From Corylus avellana (lineage: Eukaryota; Streptophyta; Magnoliopsida; Fagales; Betulaceae), in assembly GCF_901000735.1 (NCBI RefSeq), contig NC_081541.1:41261021-41325020 (forward strand): DNA of 64,000 bases. The letters are read 5' to 3'. Shown here one piece after another: positions 32,367-42,979 of the stretch. The position numbers and the translations under genes are program-made. A model generated the notes under the pieces. It did no database searches, was not told where the DNA came from, and worked only from the letters and a program-made list of their open reading frames with translations. The first letter of the stretch is position 1; every line of letters begins with the position of its first letter.

Positions 32367-33009
32367 AATCTTTATAAAAACTACACGTACCTGACACCTG
32401 TTGTGATAAAAATAAAACAAAAAAATAAAAAATAAATAAATGTTAAAACCGCAAAAGAGTATTTTAGCCTTATAAAAAAAATCCTAGTTTAACTGATTGA
32501 TTACTACGCTCGTGAATCACATGTCGGTTTACTAGTGTATTCGTAATTTAATTGAATTGTAGATCTGATAAGATAAGAATTCCACATGGGAAATCAGTAC
32601 GAATTTATTATATTTTACCAGATGACGCAAGTTCTGTTTGCATTGGATGACGTAAGTCTTGTGTCACTGTTTGCATAAAAAGCAGGGTACCTTAATTATG
32701 AGCTTGAAATGGTTCGTTGGGATTGGAATGATTTTTAATTACACCTATTAATATATGATTTGGAGAATGTTAAATTATTTTTAATGGATGATGTAATTTC
32801 AATTTCCGACGGAGATGTATCAGTAAATTGTAAATAAATTATAACAACAATATTACATTTTTTTTCTAAGCAAATTTACAAGAGAAAGGGGAAGAAAGCG
32901 TGAAAAAATAAAATAAAATAAAATAGCAACATTGTTCCAAGGCCATCATGTTAAAAAAAAAATTAAAAATTTTAAAAAAATCCTAGGTATCTTGTAGATC
33001 TAAGCACGA
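32367..33009. other. AT-rich intergenic stretch, no gene seen
   Basis: A short tandem repeat (GATGACGYAAGT near 32621 and 32647) is present. No coding signal. Confidence 0.4.
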
Positions 33010-33534
33010 TATTTCTAGATTTTTTTTTTTTTTTTTGTTGGTTTATTTGTGTCCTTTTATTTTCTTATCAAATATAAGACGAAATGCCTTTTATATGCCA
33101 AGTTGATTTCAAGATTGACTAGATTTCATTAATAAAAATGAATGAAGACAATACAATTATTAGAGTAGCATACTAAAGAAATGCTTTTTTTCAGTCTCAT
33201 GTACATATTACCAGCAGTATTAGGTATTTTACATAGTAAAAAAGTACAACTCTTTACTTTAGCTAATATGATGATACTTTGTTGGAGCAAAAAAAAAATG
33301 GCAAAAATAACTAAATGTAACTAATTTCTCCTATGTTCACATAATTTATCTACCCTTAGTTAAAAATAAATAAATAATAAAAAACAAACTAAAAGTGGGA
33401 GGAGCATGTCGAATTAGCGAAAATGTATGCGATAATGCAAGGATTCTCAGCACAATATTAACAACATCAAATTAGTTTGGGGCGATCATGACCTACTTTT
33501 TTTTTAAGTCATACTTTTCTTTTTCAAGATTTGT

Positions 33535-34085
33535 AGGGAGACCATTTAGAGTAAACCTTCCAAACTATTAAAATATTGTCAATGTCCCCCTCAAGACTAG
33601 CAAAAAGATAAAAATGCCCCTATAAATTTTTTAATAAGACAAAAATACCCCTATAAATTTGAAAAAAAAAATTTAAAAACGAAAATTTTAATTAAAAAAA
33701 CTTGTTTTTATTTTTCATAAAAACGATTTTTCTTTTTAATTTTTATTTTTTAAAACCAATCTTTTTAATTGTTTTTAAAACAGATATTTTTATTTCAAAA
33801 AAAAAAATTTTAAAAATTGTTTTAAAAAACGAAAATTTTCAATTCGATTTTTTTTTTAAAAAAAAAATTTCTTACAAGAATGATTTTTTTTTAATTTTTA
33901 AATTTGGCCTCCTCTTGGATTTTTTTTTTTTTTTTTTTTTTTAGTATTTTTGTTTTTATTTTACTAAAAGTAGTTTGGTCATTAGGAGAAACATTGACAA
34001 TGTTTTGATAGTTTGAGAGGGACATTGTTACAATTGAAAATTTGGAAGAAACATTGTCAATTGGGTGGACTTTTCCCTAAATTAA
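33535..34085. mobile_element. Long inverted-repeat (MITE-like) element
   Basis: The left arm carries AAACTATTAAAATATTGTCAATGTCCCC. The right arm read in reverse carries AAACTATCAAAACATTGTCAATG and CCAATTGACAATGTTTC. The centre is a run of AAAAAACGAAAATTTT-like sequence. A shorter copy is at 43495-43925; pieces of the family are at 9640, 11720, 23650 and 59090. Confidence 0.55.
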
Positions 34086-35099
34086 ACTAAAATAAAATAA
34101 AATAAATAATATTTATTTAATATTTAAATAGAAGGGCATCATCTAAACTTGTTGCCTTAAGGCCTCAAAATATATACATCCGGCATGCACACACCACAAA
34201 ACACCATGTTTTTATGGTTATGAATTTCCAACACAGTCAATCATTTGATTTTTTTTAGAAAAATTTAAATTTCATTTATCATCATGAAGCTAGAACTTAT
34301 TGCTCTTAACAATACAATTAGAAATCTCAAATCTCTTTAATCAAACTGCACCCTAGATTAATCCAAGGCTCAAAATTATACCACCTCTCCCAAAATTCTA
34401 CATTTTTTTTTTTTCTGAGCAGCTTCTACACTTGAGACTTTTTGCACATAGCAAATATTATTTAAGTAAAACATATCACAGATTTGCTGAGATTTTTTTT
34501 TTTAATATTGATGTAATATTTAAATATAAAAAGGCATCATCTAAAATTGTCAACATTATATAGAGCCAGCCAGCCCTTTACACACCACAAAAACTCTATG
34601 TTGTTAACTACTTCCTCCATTTTCTTTCCCAACTTTTTCTCTCTTCTAGACTCTGTAGAATTTTTAAAATATAGCAAATTTGCTCAATCATAGACATTAA
34701 AAAATCACTATTTACACAAAATGAACAATATGTTTATTATTCAAAATAGAACCGGCCAATGTGTAAGTGTTCAAAATTACATTTACTTTTCTAACAAATT
34801 AATAAACTTTTCGAAGGTCTCATGATCAACATTAAATTGGTTCCATTATAAGATTAATATGTAGAAGGTCTTTAGAATTAGTACCAACAAGAAGCATGCT
34901 ATTGCCTCGTCTTAAGGCAGCTTCAGATGTCTGTCTAGATCTTTTTTATAACATAAGAAAATTTGTGTCGATCTCTACATACTTCTTCGGACTAATTTTT
35001 TCATGTCATAAAGAAAAGAACAAAATAAAAAATTTAAAACACGTTAATATAAAATAAATATGATAAAAGTACATTGCTTCTATCTAACTATGTATTGCT

Positions 35100-35282
35100 A
35101 CTTTGAAGGGGCTCTACTGGCTCACACCTTTGTGGGGTTGTGGTGACGGGCTCGCCTTCCCAGACAGTAGCTATGGTTCAAACCGGACATTCTATAGTGG
35201 GTGGGAACCCCGATGGTAACGCCTAAAGGGGGAAACTACACTGGTCGCCCATTCCCACCTTTTTAATTAAAAAAAAAAAAAA
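35100..35282 (+). mobile_element. SINE insertion with target duplication and poly(A)
   Basis: A unit starting CTTTGAAGGGGCTCTACTGG carries a B-box-like GGTTCAAACCGG at about 35175 and ends in AATT(A)n. It is flanked by AACTATGTATTGCT (35086-35099) and AACTATGTGTTACT (35283-35296), a 14-bp imperfect duplication. The paralogous site at about 44550-44570 has one copy of that sequence and no insertion. It is therefore a confirmed filled/empty pair. Confidence 0.8.
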
Positions 35283-36663
35283 AACTATGTGTTACTTGTC
35301 ATGATATGGGTTATTTTAAAGAATTTGGTGAAGAATTAAACAGTTAGATATATATGTATGAGACAAAAATGTCTAATTCTGATTAATCATCCATAAAATT
35401 AGTTGAAGCAATATTATTTCGGCGTTCGGTAAAACAGAGAAATGTCTTATCTTGTTAATTTTTCCGCAATTGTTAAAATCTTTACTTAATTTTCATGTCA
35501 ATTTATCGGAAACAGTGGTCCGGGATATTCAAGGTGGCCCTTCCCTATCCTGATTGGCTTAGAATAAAAAACAATAATAATAAAATAAAATAAAAAAGGG
35601 GAGGTGGGGCCTTTTACTTTTGAAAAAACATGATATACTTTAATCTTTTTTGGAAAAGTTGACACAACAAAATAATGCCACCACCCCCAATAGTGGTACC
35701 TGTTTTTTTTTTTTGAGTCTATCCGCAGTTTTTCTTTTTATAGGACTCTTTTTGGTTTGGATCAGACAAGACCTCCATGTGTTAAAAGAGTAATGCCAGA
35801 AAAAGTATAATTTTATGTCATTTTTATTTTATTGAGTTGATGTGTAGTATTCATTAGACTTTGAATTAGCTTTTATTAGGCATATGATACTGTAGAAGGA
35901 TACTAGTCTATTCTTAAAAAGTATAATTAGTTATTGATTACTAATTACTATGAAAAATTGTCTGTACTTACGCAGATTAAGAGTGTTAGATGATTATTTA
36001 TTATAATCACAAATCAGAAAAGAAGGCTAACTTCGCAGGTGACCCACGGCCGGGGACGTCATTGGTGACATTGGGTCATGGCTAGACTTGAGCTTTCTTA
36101 ATATTCATCCAAACAATTTAACTTTCGATCTTTTTATTTTTTATATTATATCAATCATTTTTTATTATTATTTAAATAAAAAAATTAATACAATTTTTTT
36201 TTTTTTGACTTTTTCATATTCAATATTTTACTTTTTTTTTTTTTTAATCACATTGATCAAATTTTCAACGTTTCCATCCACTAAATAGCAACCGTCCCAA
36301 ACAGACACCCAGTGACTATGGGTCAGCAAGCCATGACCAACGGTTGGGGACGTCACCTGTGACATTGGGTCATGACTAGACTCGGTGATTGTAGGTTAGC
36401 AAGTGACCCACCACTCACCTAGCTCTTGTGACCCACATGTCACCAAAATAACTAGTTTTTTTTTTTTTTGTAAATAAAAATAAAAATAATAATAATTGAG
36501 GATATTTTAGTAATTTTAAAAGTTTTTGTTAGGATTTAAAAGAAAATTATATCAGAGAAATGACATTGCAAAAAATTAAAAAATTTTAAAATTTGGAAAA
36601 ATAATTTTAAAATCCGTAAAAATTCAAAGAGTTTAGTGAGAACTTTGTTCTTAAAAGTTATAT

Positions 36664-36735
36664 ATGTAAGCCTTCAAAAGGTAGGTAAATCGGTTAGAAA
36701 TCATAACTCTTGAAGCGAAGGTACTAAATCAAATT
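36664..36735 (+). mobile_element. Degenerate SINE-like head
   Basis: CCTTCAAAAGGTAGGTAAATCGG, matching 45925-46000 in copy II and related to the heads at 8701 and 22236. Confidence 0.35.
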
Positions 36736-36779
36736 ATTTTTTATTTTTTCCTTTGTCTTATCTGTTGTGTGAACATCTT

Positions 36780-36784
<5 letters not shown>

Positions 36785-36820
<36 letters not shown>
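36785..36820. repeat. (TA)n microsatellite
   Basis: About 18 dinucleotides; only a short TATATATT is present at the equivalent site in copy II (46044). Confidence 0.95.
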
Positions 36821-36822
<2 letters not shown>

Positions 36823-37278
36823 CGGATAAGAAGAAAGAGGAGGTTAGTTTTCAACCGACCAGAGATAAGATGTTCACCAAAAAGAGAGAGGAGGAGGAGG
36901 TTACTCTCTTAAATAGTATTTTATATAAATAATTTTGTAGTTCCTCTTTCTATTCCTCTTGTCCTTTTCTCCAAGAATGACATGGCATGAAAATTCATTA
37001 TTCGATCAAAATCTAATAATAATCAATAATTACAAACTTAATAAGAATTTTAATAACCACATTATTTTTAAATGGATATAAAAAACCGTATAACATTACT
37101 CATTATTCGGCCCCAAAGTGGCCCTCCTTATTTTATTCAAAACAACCGCTAATAATGTAAAACTTTCTTAATGAAAAGAATAAAACTGCATTGGCGTTTT
37201 GCATAGCATCGCGGCACTCCAATTCTATAGTCAAGCCACGTCCTATTTATGCAAAAAACAATTATATATTTAAATATA

Positions 37279-37443
37279 GAGTAATGATACAATGCACCGG
37301 CAGACGAAATGCGATTTAATTTGACAAAAAATTTTTTTTATTATTATTTTATTAATATTTTTATTATTTTTTTTTAAAAAAAAAAAAAAATTTTAATCGG
37401 TTAGCAGTGATGCTGCCACGCACTGCTGCATTGTATCATTACT
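37279..37443. mobile_element. Mutator-like MITE with 9-bp target duplication
   Basis: A perfect 17-bp inverted repeat (AGTAATGATACAATGCA, 37280-37296 and 37427-37443) is flanked by the identical 9-mer TTAAATATA on both sides (37270-37278, 37444-37452). The empty site at about 20025-20035 has one copy. Non-coding, about 165 bp. Confidence 0.85.
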
Positions 37444-37532
37444 TTAAATATATATTTTTTAAGTAGAAGCAATTATATTGGATCCAAGCATTTTTCGTTG
37501 TGCTTTCAAATCAAGTTAGGTGGGCTATTCAT

Positions 37533-38035
37533 GGAAGAATATGATCATCTCGACTCATTATGAATTGGAGAATATTTAGTTTATAGTTAAGATTTTTTCT
37601 CAAAAATCTTATGCCTATAAATGAAACACATATTTCACAAATAAAAATAAAAATAAAATATTATTTTAAACTAAAAAAAAATTAATAAAAAAATAAGGAA
37701 AAAAAGAAGGGGGTGGCTGGGGGCCTCAGGGGTGGCCGCCACCCCCATGGGTGGGGTGGCTTGAGCCACCCCCCCATTGGCTGGCCGGGGTGGCCGGGAC
37801 CACCCCCTGCCTATGGGGGTGGTCTCACCCCCTATCTTTGTGTGGGGGTGGCCGAGCCCTGTGGCTCCTGGCCACCCCGCTCAGTTAACCATGGCCCTTA
37901 GGGGTGGTTCAACACCCCAAGGGCCAAGCTAAAAAGAAAAAAAAAAAAAAGGGTTGGCCATAATGGATTGGAAATGATCCTTGCCATGAATTGGATACTC
38001 TCCAGTCCATAATGAACTAAAGAGAATCCTATTCC
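37533..38035. mobile_element. Inverted-repeat element with very GC-rich core
   Basis: Inserted into GGGCTATTCAT-TTAGGTG (intact at about 20107-20124) with ATTCAT on both sides (37527-37532, 38036-38041). Terminal arms match: CTCATTATGAATTGGAGAATAT versus, in reverse, TTCATTATGGACTGGAGAGTAT. The core at 37712-37920 is a series of GGGGTGGC/GCCACCCC palindromes. An open frame across it is rich in Gly, Pro and Trp and is not a real protein. Confidence 0.75.
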
Positions 38036-38089
38036 ATTCATTTAGGTGTTTGAGCCCTATGTGATAAAGTTTCCTAATTCCCACTAAGA

Positions 38090-38299
38090 GCATCTCCAGC
38101 AGTAAGGTATTTTATCTAATAAAAAAGTACAATTCTCTATTTTAGCTACTCATTTTTTAATACCAACTCCAACAAATTCTTTATTTCATTATTTATTTTA
38201 TTAAATATTATTTTTTAATTTTTTTTTTGATCTACGACTGCTTTTGCATCATCTTGTAAATTGCAATAGAATTGATTCACGCAGCATACCTGTGTGTCA

Positions 38300-38331
<32 letters not shown>

Positions 38332-38703
38332 AGTTTGTCAATTATATGCATGCTATTCAATTTTTTTTTGGGAGTTTTTAGTGATTCAAAAGACTTAAAT
38401 TTGTATCATAAATTCATGAACAGAAAAGAGAGAGAAACATTGAGGGAGGGAGAGAAGAGAGAAGAGAGAAGAAAGAAGAGAAAGAAACGTTGAGGGAGAA
38501 AGAGAAGAGAGAAAATAATGTGAAAATAATATTATATTTAACAATCTAGTGTGCTAAAGTGAATAGCAATATAAAGCTATTCACTATAGTAGTTATGGTA
38601 TAATAGTTAATATGAAGATATTCTATTTGAGCAAAAAAAAGGACAAAAATAACTAAATGTAGCTAATATCTCCCTTTTAACTACACTGCTGGAGATACTC
38701 TAA
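38090..38703. mobile_element. Probable inverted-repeat element (GAGCATCTCCAGCAG type)
   Basis: The left end AGAGCATCTCCAGCAGTAAGGTATTTT and the right end AACTACACTGCTGGAGATACTCT are complements, and TAATT/TAAG flanks join at 20160. Related ends occur at 33205 and 43160 (CTCCAACAGCATTAGGTATTTT). It includes a (TTTA)n tract at 38300-38335 and purine-rich GAGAGAAGA repeats at 38420-38510. It resembles common plant hAT/MITE termini. Confidence 0.55.
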
Positions 38704-38979
38704 TTGGGGAAGGTAATTTGCGCAACAAAAATGTGCAAAAACTGTGGAGTACGAGAAATTAAACTTTATCAGCAGAAAAATTATTCAAATCATTTAGGTG
38801 AAAATGTAAACAAGAGAATACAACTGGTGCAGCCAAAAGAATGAGAAATCTAATGCAGCTGACTCTCCCTCAATGTGAAAATTCAATATTTTTCCTTTAA
38901 TTGAATGCTGGCAAAAATAAAATATAATATCTAAAACCAAATAAAGAAGAGAATTGAAAATCTGTTAGCAAATCTAAAA

Positions 38980-40841
38980 ATAAAAGAAAAAATCAATAAT
39001 TAAAAATAGAGCGTTGTACTTTTTCAATAGGTAAGAGAATACTACTTAAAAATATTGAGTAGCATTTCGCTTTTATTATAAAGACTTATCGTTCAAATCT
39101 ATGATTATATATGTAAGATCAAAAATATTAAAAAATATATAAATAGAAATTAATGAAATATGATAAAAGATGAAAAAATAGCATTTTCGAATTGGATTAT
39201 TTATCTCTATTTCTATTACGGAGATCACGTGATTTGCCTGATATGGAGATGAGGATCGAGGCAGATGGAGATTTGGAAATTGGATGGATTCTCGTCAACA
39301 TATATATTATTGTATCATCTCTCTTCTCTCTCTTCGTTTTTTTTTCTAATTATAATACCATATATGTTGGTCCATCTGTTACATTTATTAATGGTCCATT
39401 CTGTAGTGAAAGTCTGTAGGTTGCAATGATCAATAGAGTGGGCAGATTATTGTACGAAGCACGTTTCTTTATCTCTCTCATTATGTGTGACGTAAGCATA
39501 TCTTACGTAATTTGTTTTGTTTTTTTCCATCAAGAAAGTGGTGTCTTTTCCTACATAGGAGGACCAAGGACCACTCACGTGTTTCACTCCATGCAAAACT
39601 GTGCAACCTATCAAATAATTATATTGTGGCAGAAAATATATGAATCTTTTTCAGAAATAATGAACTCTTATATATAGGATTTATTTAATAAAAAAAAATC
39701 AATCCTTTTATCTTCAATATTAGACAATTTTTTTTAAAAAATCTTTAGTAAAAATTTCTGGCTTTTCATTAATATCAAAATAGCATAACTTTCTCGACAC
39801 ATACAATATCATAAATAAAATATAAATATTCTTTCATTCAAATTTGCTCTAAAGATTGCTGAATTGCCTTCTTTGCTAGTCTATGAGTAACCATGTTTGC
39901 ATCTCTGATCTTGATGTGTGTGACTCTCCATGATCAGAAACAGTGAAGTAACATCTTTACACCCTCAATCAATTGGCCATACTAGCTCCATGATTGTCAT
40001 TACATCCTCAAGGCAATTACATTAACATCCATCACATCTACTTGCAACATTATATTCATGATTTTCTAGAAATAGTCCATCAAAATTAGGTCTTAGTGCA
40101 ATAAAATCCATGTTTTGGTCAAGAATGCCAAGTTGAGTTCAACCAATTAGCCTGTCTACAAGAACATGCATGGAAAATACTTGAAAATGACATTTACCAA
40201 GTCACAGAAAACACGTAACACCAACCCACTTTGAATGAGAAACATACATACTCCAAATAATAGAATTGGTAACATAAATGTTTCCTATTTTTCATTTTTC
40301 TATGAACGCCCTAATCCAACCCCATGGTGTGGATCCACCACAATTGGTCACCATCACCATCCATCAACCAACAGAATCTAATGTTATCTCTTTTCCCAGC
40401 CGAGTGTAAAGATAAGGATAAAAAAACGAGAAAAAAGGTTTCCACCATACCAAATGATTTGTCCTTTCATTTTTCAAGTTTGGTTTTTTCGAAATATGAT
40501 CACTTTCTTTGAGTCCTTTAATTCAGTCACGTGGAGTGGAGTCCACCGCAATCGGCTTCATTCAACCAAGCAACGGAATCTGAAGCTATCGCTTTTCATT
40601 ATGTAAAGAAAAGTTCAAAATACAAAAAATAAAAAAGAAAAAAAATAAAATATTAAAAAAAGGAGATTTTGTAATGATATATACCGAAGACTTTGGTTTA
40701 AGTCACTTTCTAATGTTGTTTATCTCTAATAATAATTAATAAACATGAAAAATTCTAGACTCCTAACTATTTTATTTTATTTTTTAACTTTTGACATGTG
40801 TCGGTATATAATTAAAGGATGACAAAATACCATCAATGGTG
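38980..40841 (+). repeat. Upstream unit copy, ends at an N gap
   Basis: Leader, G-box segment at 39225, ACGT palindrome at 39488-39510, CACTCACGTGTTTCACTCC, the tail with CACAATTGGTCACCATCACC, and GTGGAGTGGAGTCCACCGC, up to CATCAATGGTG. From about 39310 to 40841 it looks identical to 41245-42778. The first 270 bp are visibly diverged. Confidence 0.8.
39488..39510. promoter_or_regulatory. Near-palindromic ACGT-core site
   Basis: TGACGTAAG, five bases, CTTACGTAA, as at 18667. Confidence 0.45.
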
Positions 40842-40941
40842 NNNNNNNNNNNNNNNNNNNNNNNNNNNNNNNNNNNNNNNNNNNNNNNNNNNNNNNNNNN
40901 NNNNNNNNNNNNNNNNNNNNNNNNNNNNNNNNNNNNNNNNN
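40842..40941. other. Assembly gap of unknown size (100 N)
   Basis: The last bases before the gap recur uninterrupted at about 42770-42778. Confidence 0.95.
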
Positions 40942-42778
40942 GTAGATAAGAGAATACTACTTAAAAATACTGACTAGCATTTCACTTTTATTATAAAGAC
41001 TTATCCTTCCTCTATTTCTTTTTCAAATTTATCATTATATATGTAAGATCAAAAATATTAAAAAATATATAAATAGAGATTAATGAAATACTGATAAAAG
41101 ATGAAAAAATGGCATTGTCGAATTGGATTATTTATCTTATCTCTATTTCTATTACGGAGACCACGTGATTTGCCTGATATATATGAGATGAGGATCGAGG
41201 CAGATGGAGATTTGGAAATTGGATGGATTCTCGTCAACATATTATTATTGTATCATCTCTCTTCTCTCTCTTCGTTTTTTTTTCTAATTATAATACCATA
41301 TATGTTGGTCCATCTGTTACATTTATTAATGGTCCATTCTGTAGTGAAAGTCTGTAGGTTGCAATGATCAATAGAGTGGGCAGATTATTGTACGAAGCAC
41401 GTTTCTTTATCTCTCTCATTATGTGTGACGTAAGCATATCTTACGTAATTTGTTTTGTTTTTTTCCATCAAGAAAGTGGTGTCTTTTCCTACATAGGAGG
41501 ACCAAGGACCACTCACGTGTTTCACTCCATGCAAAACTGTGCAACCTATCAAATAATTATATTGTGGCAGAAAATATATGAATCTTTTTCAGAAATAATG
41601 AACTCTTATATATAGGATTTATTTAATAAAAAAAAATCAATCCTTTTATCTTCAATATTAGACAATTTTTTTTAAAAAATCTTTAGTAAAAATTTCTGGC
41701 TTTTCATTAATATCAAAATAGCATAACTTTCTCGACACATACAATATCATAAATAAAATATAAATATTCTTTCATTCAAATTTGCTCTAAAGATTGCTGA
41801 ATTGCCTTCTTTGCTAGTCTATGAGTAACCATGTTTGCATCTCTGATCTTGATGTGTGTGACTCTCCATGATCAGAAACAGTGAAGTAACATCTTTACAC
41901 CCTCAATCAATTGGCCATACTAGCTCCATGATTGTCATTACATCCTCAAGGCAATTACATTAACATCCATCACATCTACTTGCAACATTATATTCATGAT
42001 TTTCTAGAAATAGTCCATCAAAATTAGGTCTTAGTGCAATAAAATCCATGTTTTGGTCAAGAATGCCAAGTTGAGTTCAACCAATTAGCCTGTCTACAAG
42101 AACATGCATGGAAAATACTTGAAAATGACATTTACCAAGTCACAGAAAACACGTAACACCAACCCACTTTGAATGAGAAACATACATACTCCAAATAATA
42201 GAATTGGTAACATAAATGTTTCCTATTTTTCATTTTTCTATGAACGCCCTAATCCAACCCCATGGTGTGGATCCACCACAATTGGTCACCATCACCATCC
42301 ATCAACCAACAGAATCTAATGTTATCTCTTTTCCCAGCCGAGTGTAAAGATAAGGATAAAAAAACGAGAAAAAAGGTTTCCACCATACCAAATGATTTGT
42401 CCTTTCATTTTTCAAGTTTGGTTTTTTCGAAATATGATCACTTTCTTTGAGTCCTTTAATTCAGTCACGTGGAGTGGAGTCCACCGCAATCGGCTTCATT
42501 CAACCAAGCAACGGAATCTGAAGCTATCGCTTTTCATTATGTAAAGAAAAGTTCAAAATACAAAAAATAAAAAAGAAAAAAAATAAAATATTAAAAAAAG
42601 GAGATTTTGTAATGATATATACCGAAGACTTTGGTTTAAGTCACTTTCTAATGTTGTTTATCTCTAATAATAATTAATAAACATGAAAAATTCTAGACTC
42701 CTAACTATTTTATTTTATTTTTTAACTTTTGACATGTGTCGGTATATAATTAAAGGATGACAAAATACCATCAATGGT
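40942..42778 (+). repeat. Second copy of the upstream unit next to the gap
   Basis: Same content as 39031-40841 and continuous with flanking sequence on the right. Probably the same locus assembled twice. Confidence 0.8.
41426..41448. promoter_or_regulatory. Near-palindromic ACGT-core site
   Basis: TGACGTAAG, five bases, CTTACGTAA, as at 18667; possibly the same physical site as 39488-39510. Confidence 0.4.
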
Positions 42779-42900
42779 GGTGGGTCAAGGGTCTCATAAA
42801 AATTCTCAAATGATTGGGCACACAGTAAAATGTGAGTTCGAATCTCACAATGAGAATCTCCACACAAGCTTGATTAATGTTAGCTGCTTTTGATTTTGTT
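42779..42900 (+). mobile_element. SINE-like repeat with B-box
   Basis: GGTGGGTCAAGGGTCTCAT, then TTGGGCACACAGTAAAA and GTGAGTTCGAATCTCAC. Also at 48226-48345 and, inverted and degraded, near 60850-60950. The GAGTTCGAATCTC core fits a pol III B-box. Confidence 0.5.
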
Positions 42901-42979
42901 GAGGTTCAATAATACCGCTCTACTCACTTGGATGGCTCTTAGAACATGCATTGCGAGGCGCGATTTCAAATGTCATAAA

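Larger units (their letters stand above)
33010..36960. repeat. Segmental duplication, copy I (first part)
   Basis: Collinear with 42980-46320, offset just under 10 kb: GTTTATTTGTGTCCTTTTATTTTC at both starts, CATGAAGCTAGAACTTATTG, and GATCATGACCTA. Copy I has about 400 extra bases (34435-34840), partly a tandem repeat of 34110-34200, and a SINE that copy II lacks. Non-coding throughout; the AT-rich open frames at 33702 and 36088 are not genes. Confidence 0.8.
36961..38979. repeat. Copy of the 19706-20430 spacer, interrupted by two insertions
   Basis: Homologous to 19706-20430 but split by the MITE at 37279-37443 and the GC-rich element at 37533-38035. A further stretch at about 38090-38700 starts AGAGCATCTCCAGCAGTAAGG and ends CACTGCTGGAGATACTCT. 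These ends are inverted, and the stretch is also absent from 20160, so it is a third inserted element. Confidence 0.65.

Noticed and set aside
33702..33944. Phe/Lys-rich frame of 80 codons
   Set aside because: A product of T/A homopolymers in the centre of an inverted-repeat element; no homology or codon signal. The same applies to 36088-36288 and 53133-53318.
37713..37901. Gly/Pro/Trp-rich frame
   Set aside because: Translation of GGGGTGGC palindromes inside a transposable element.
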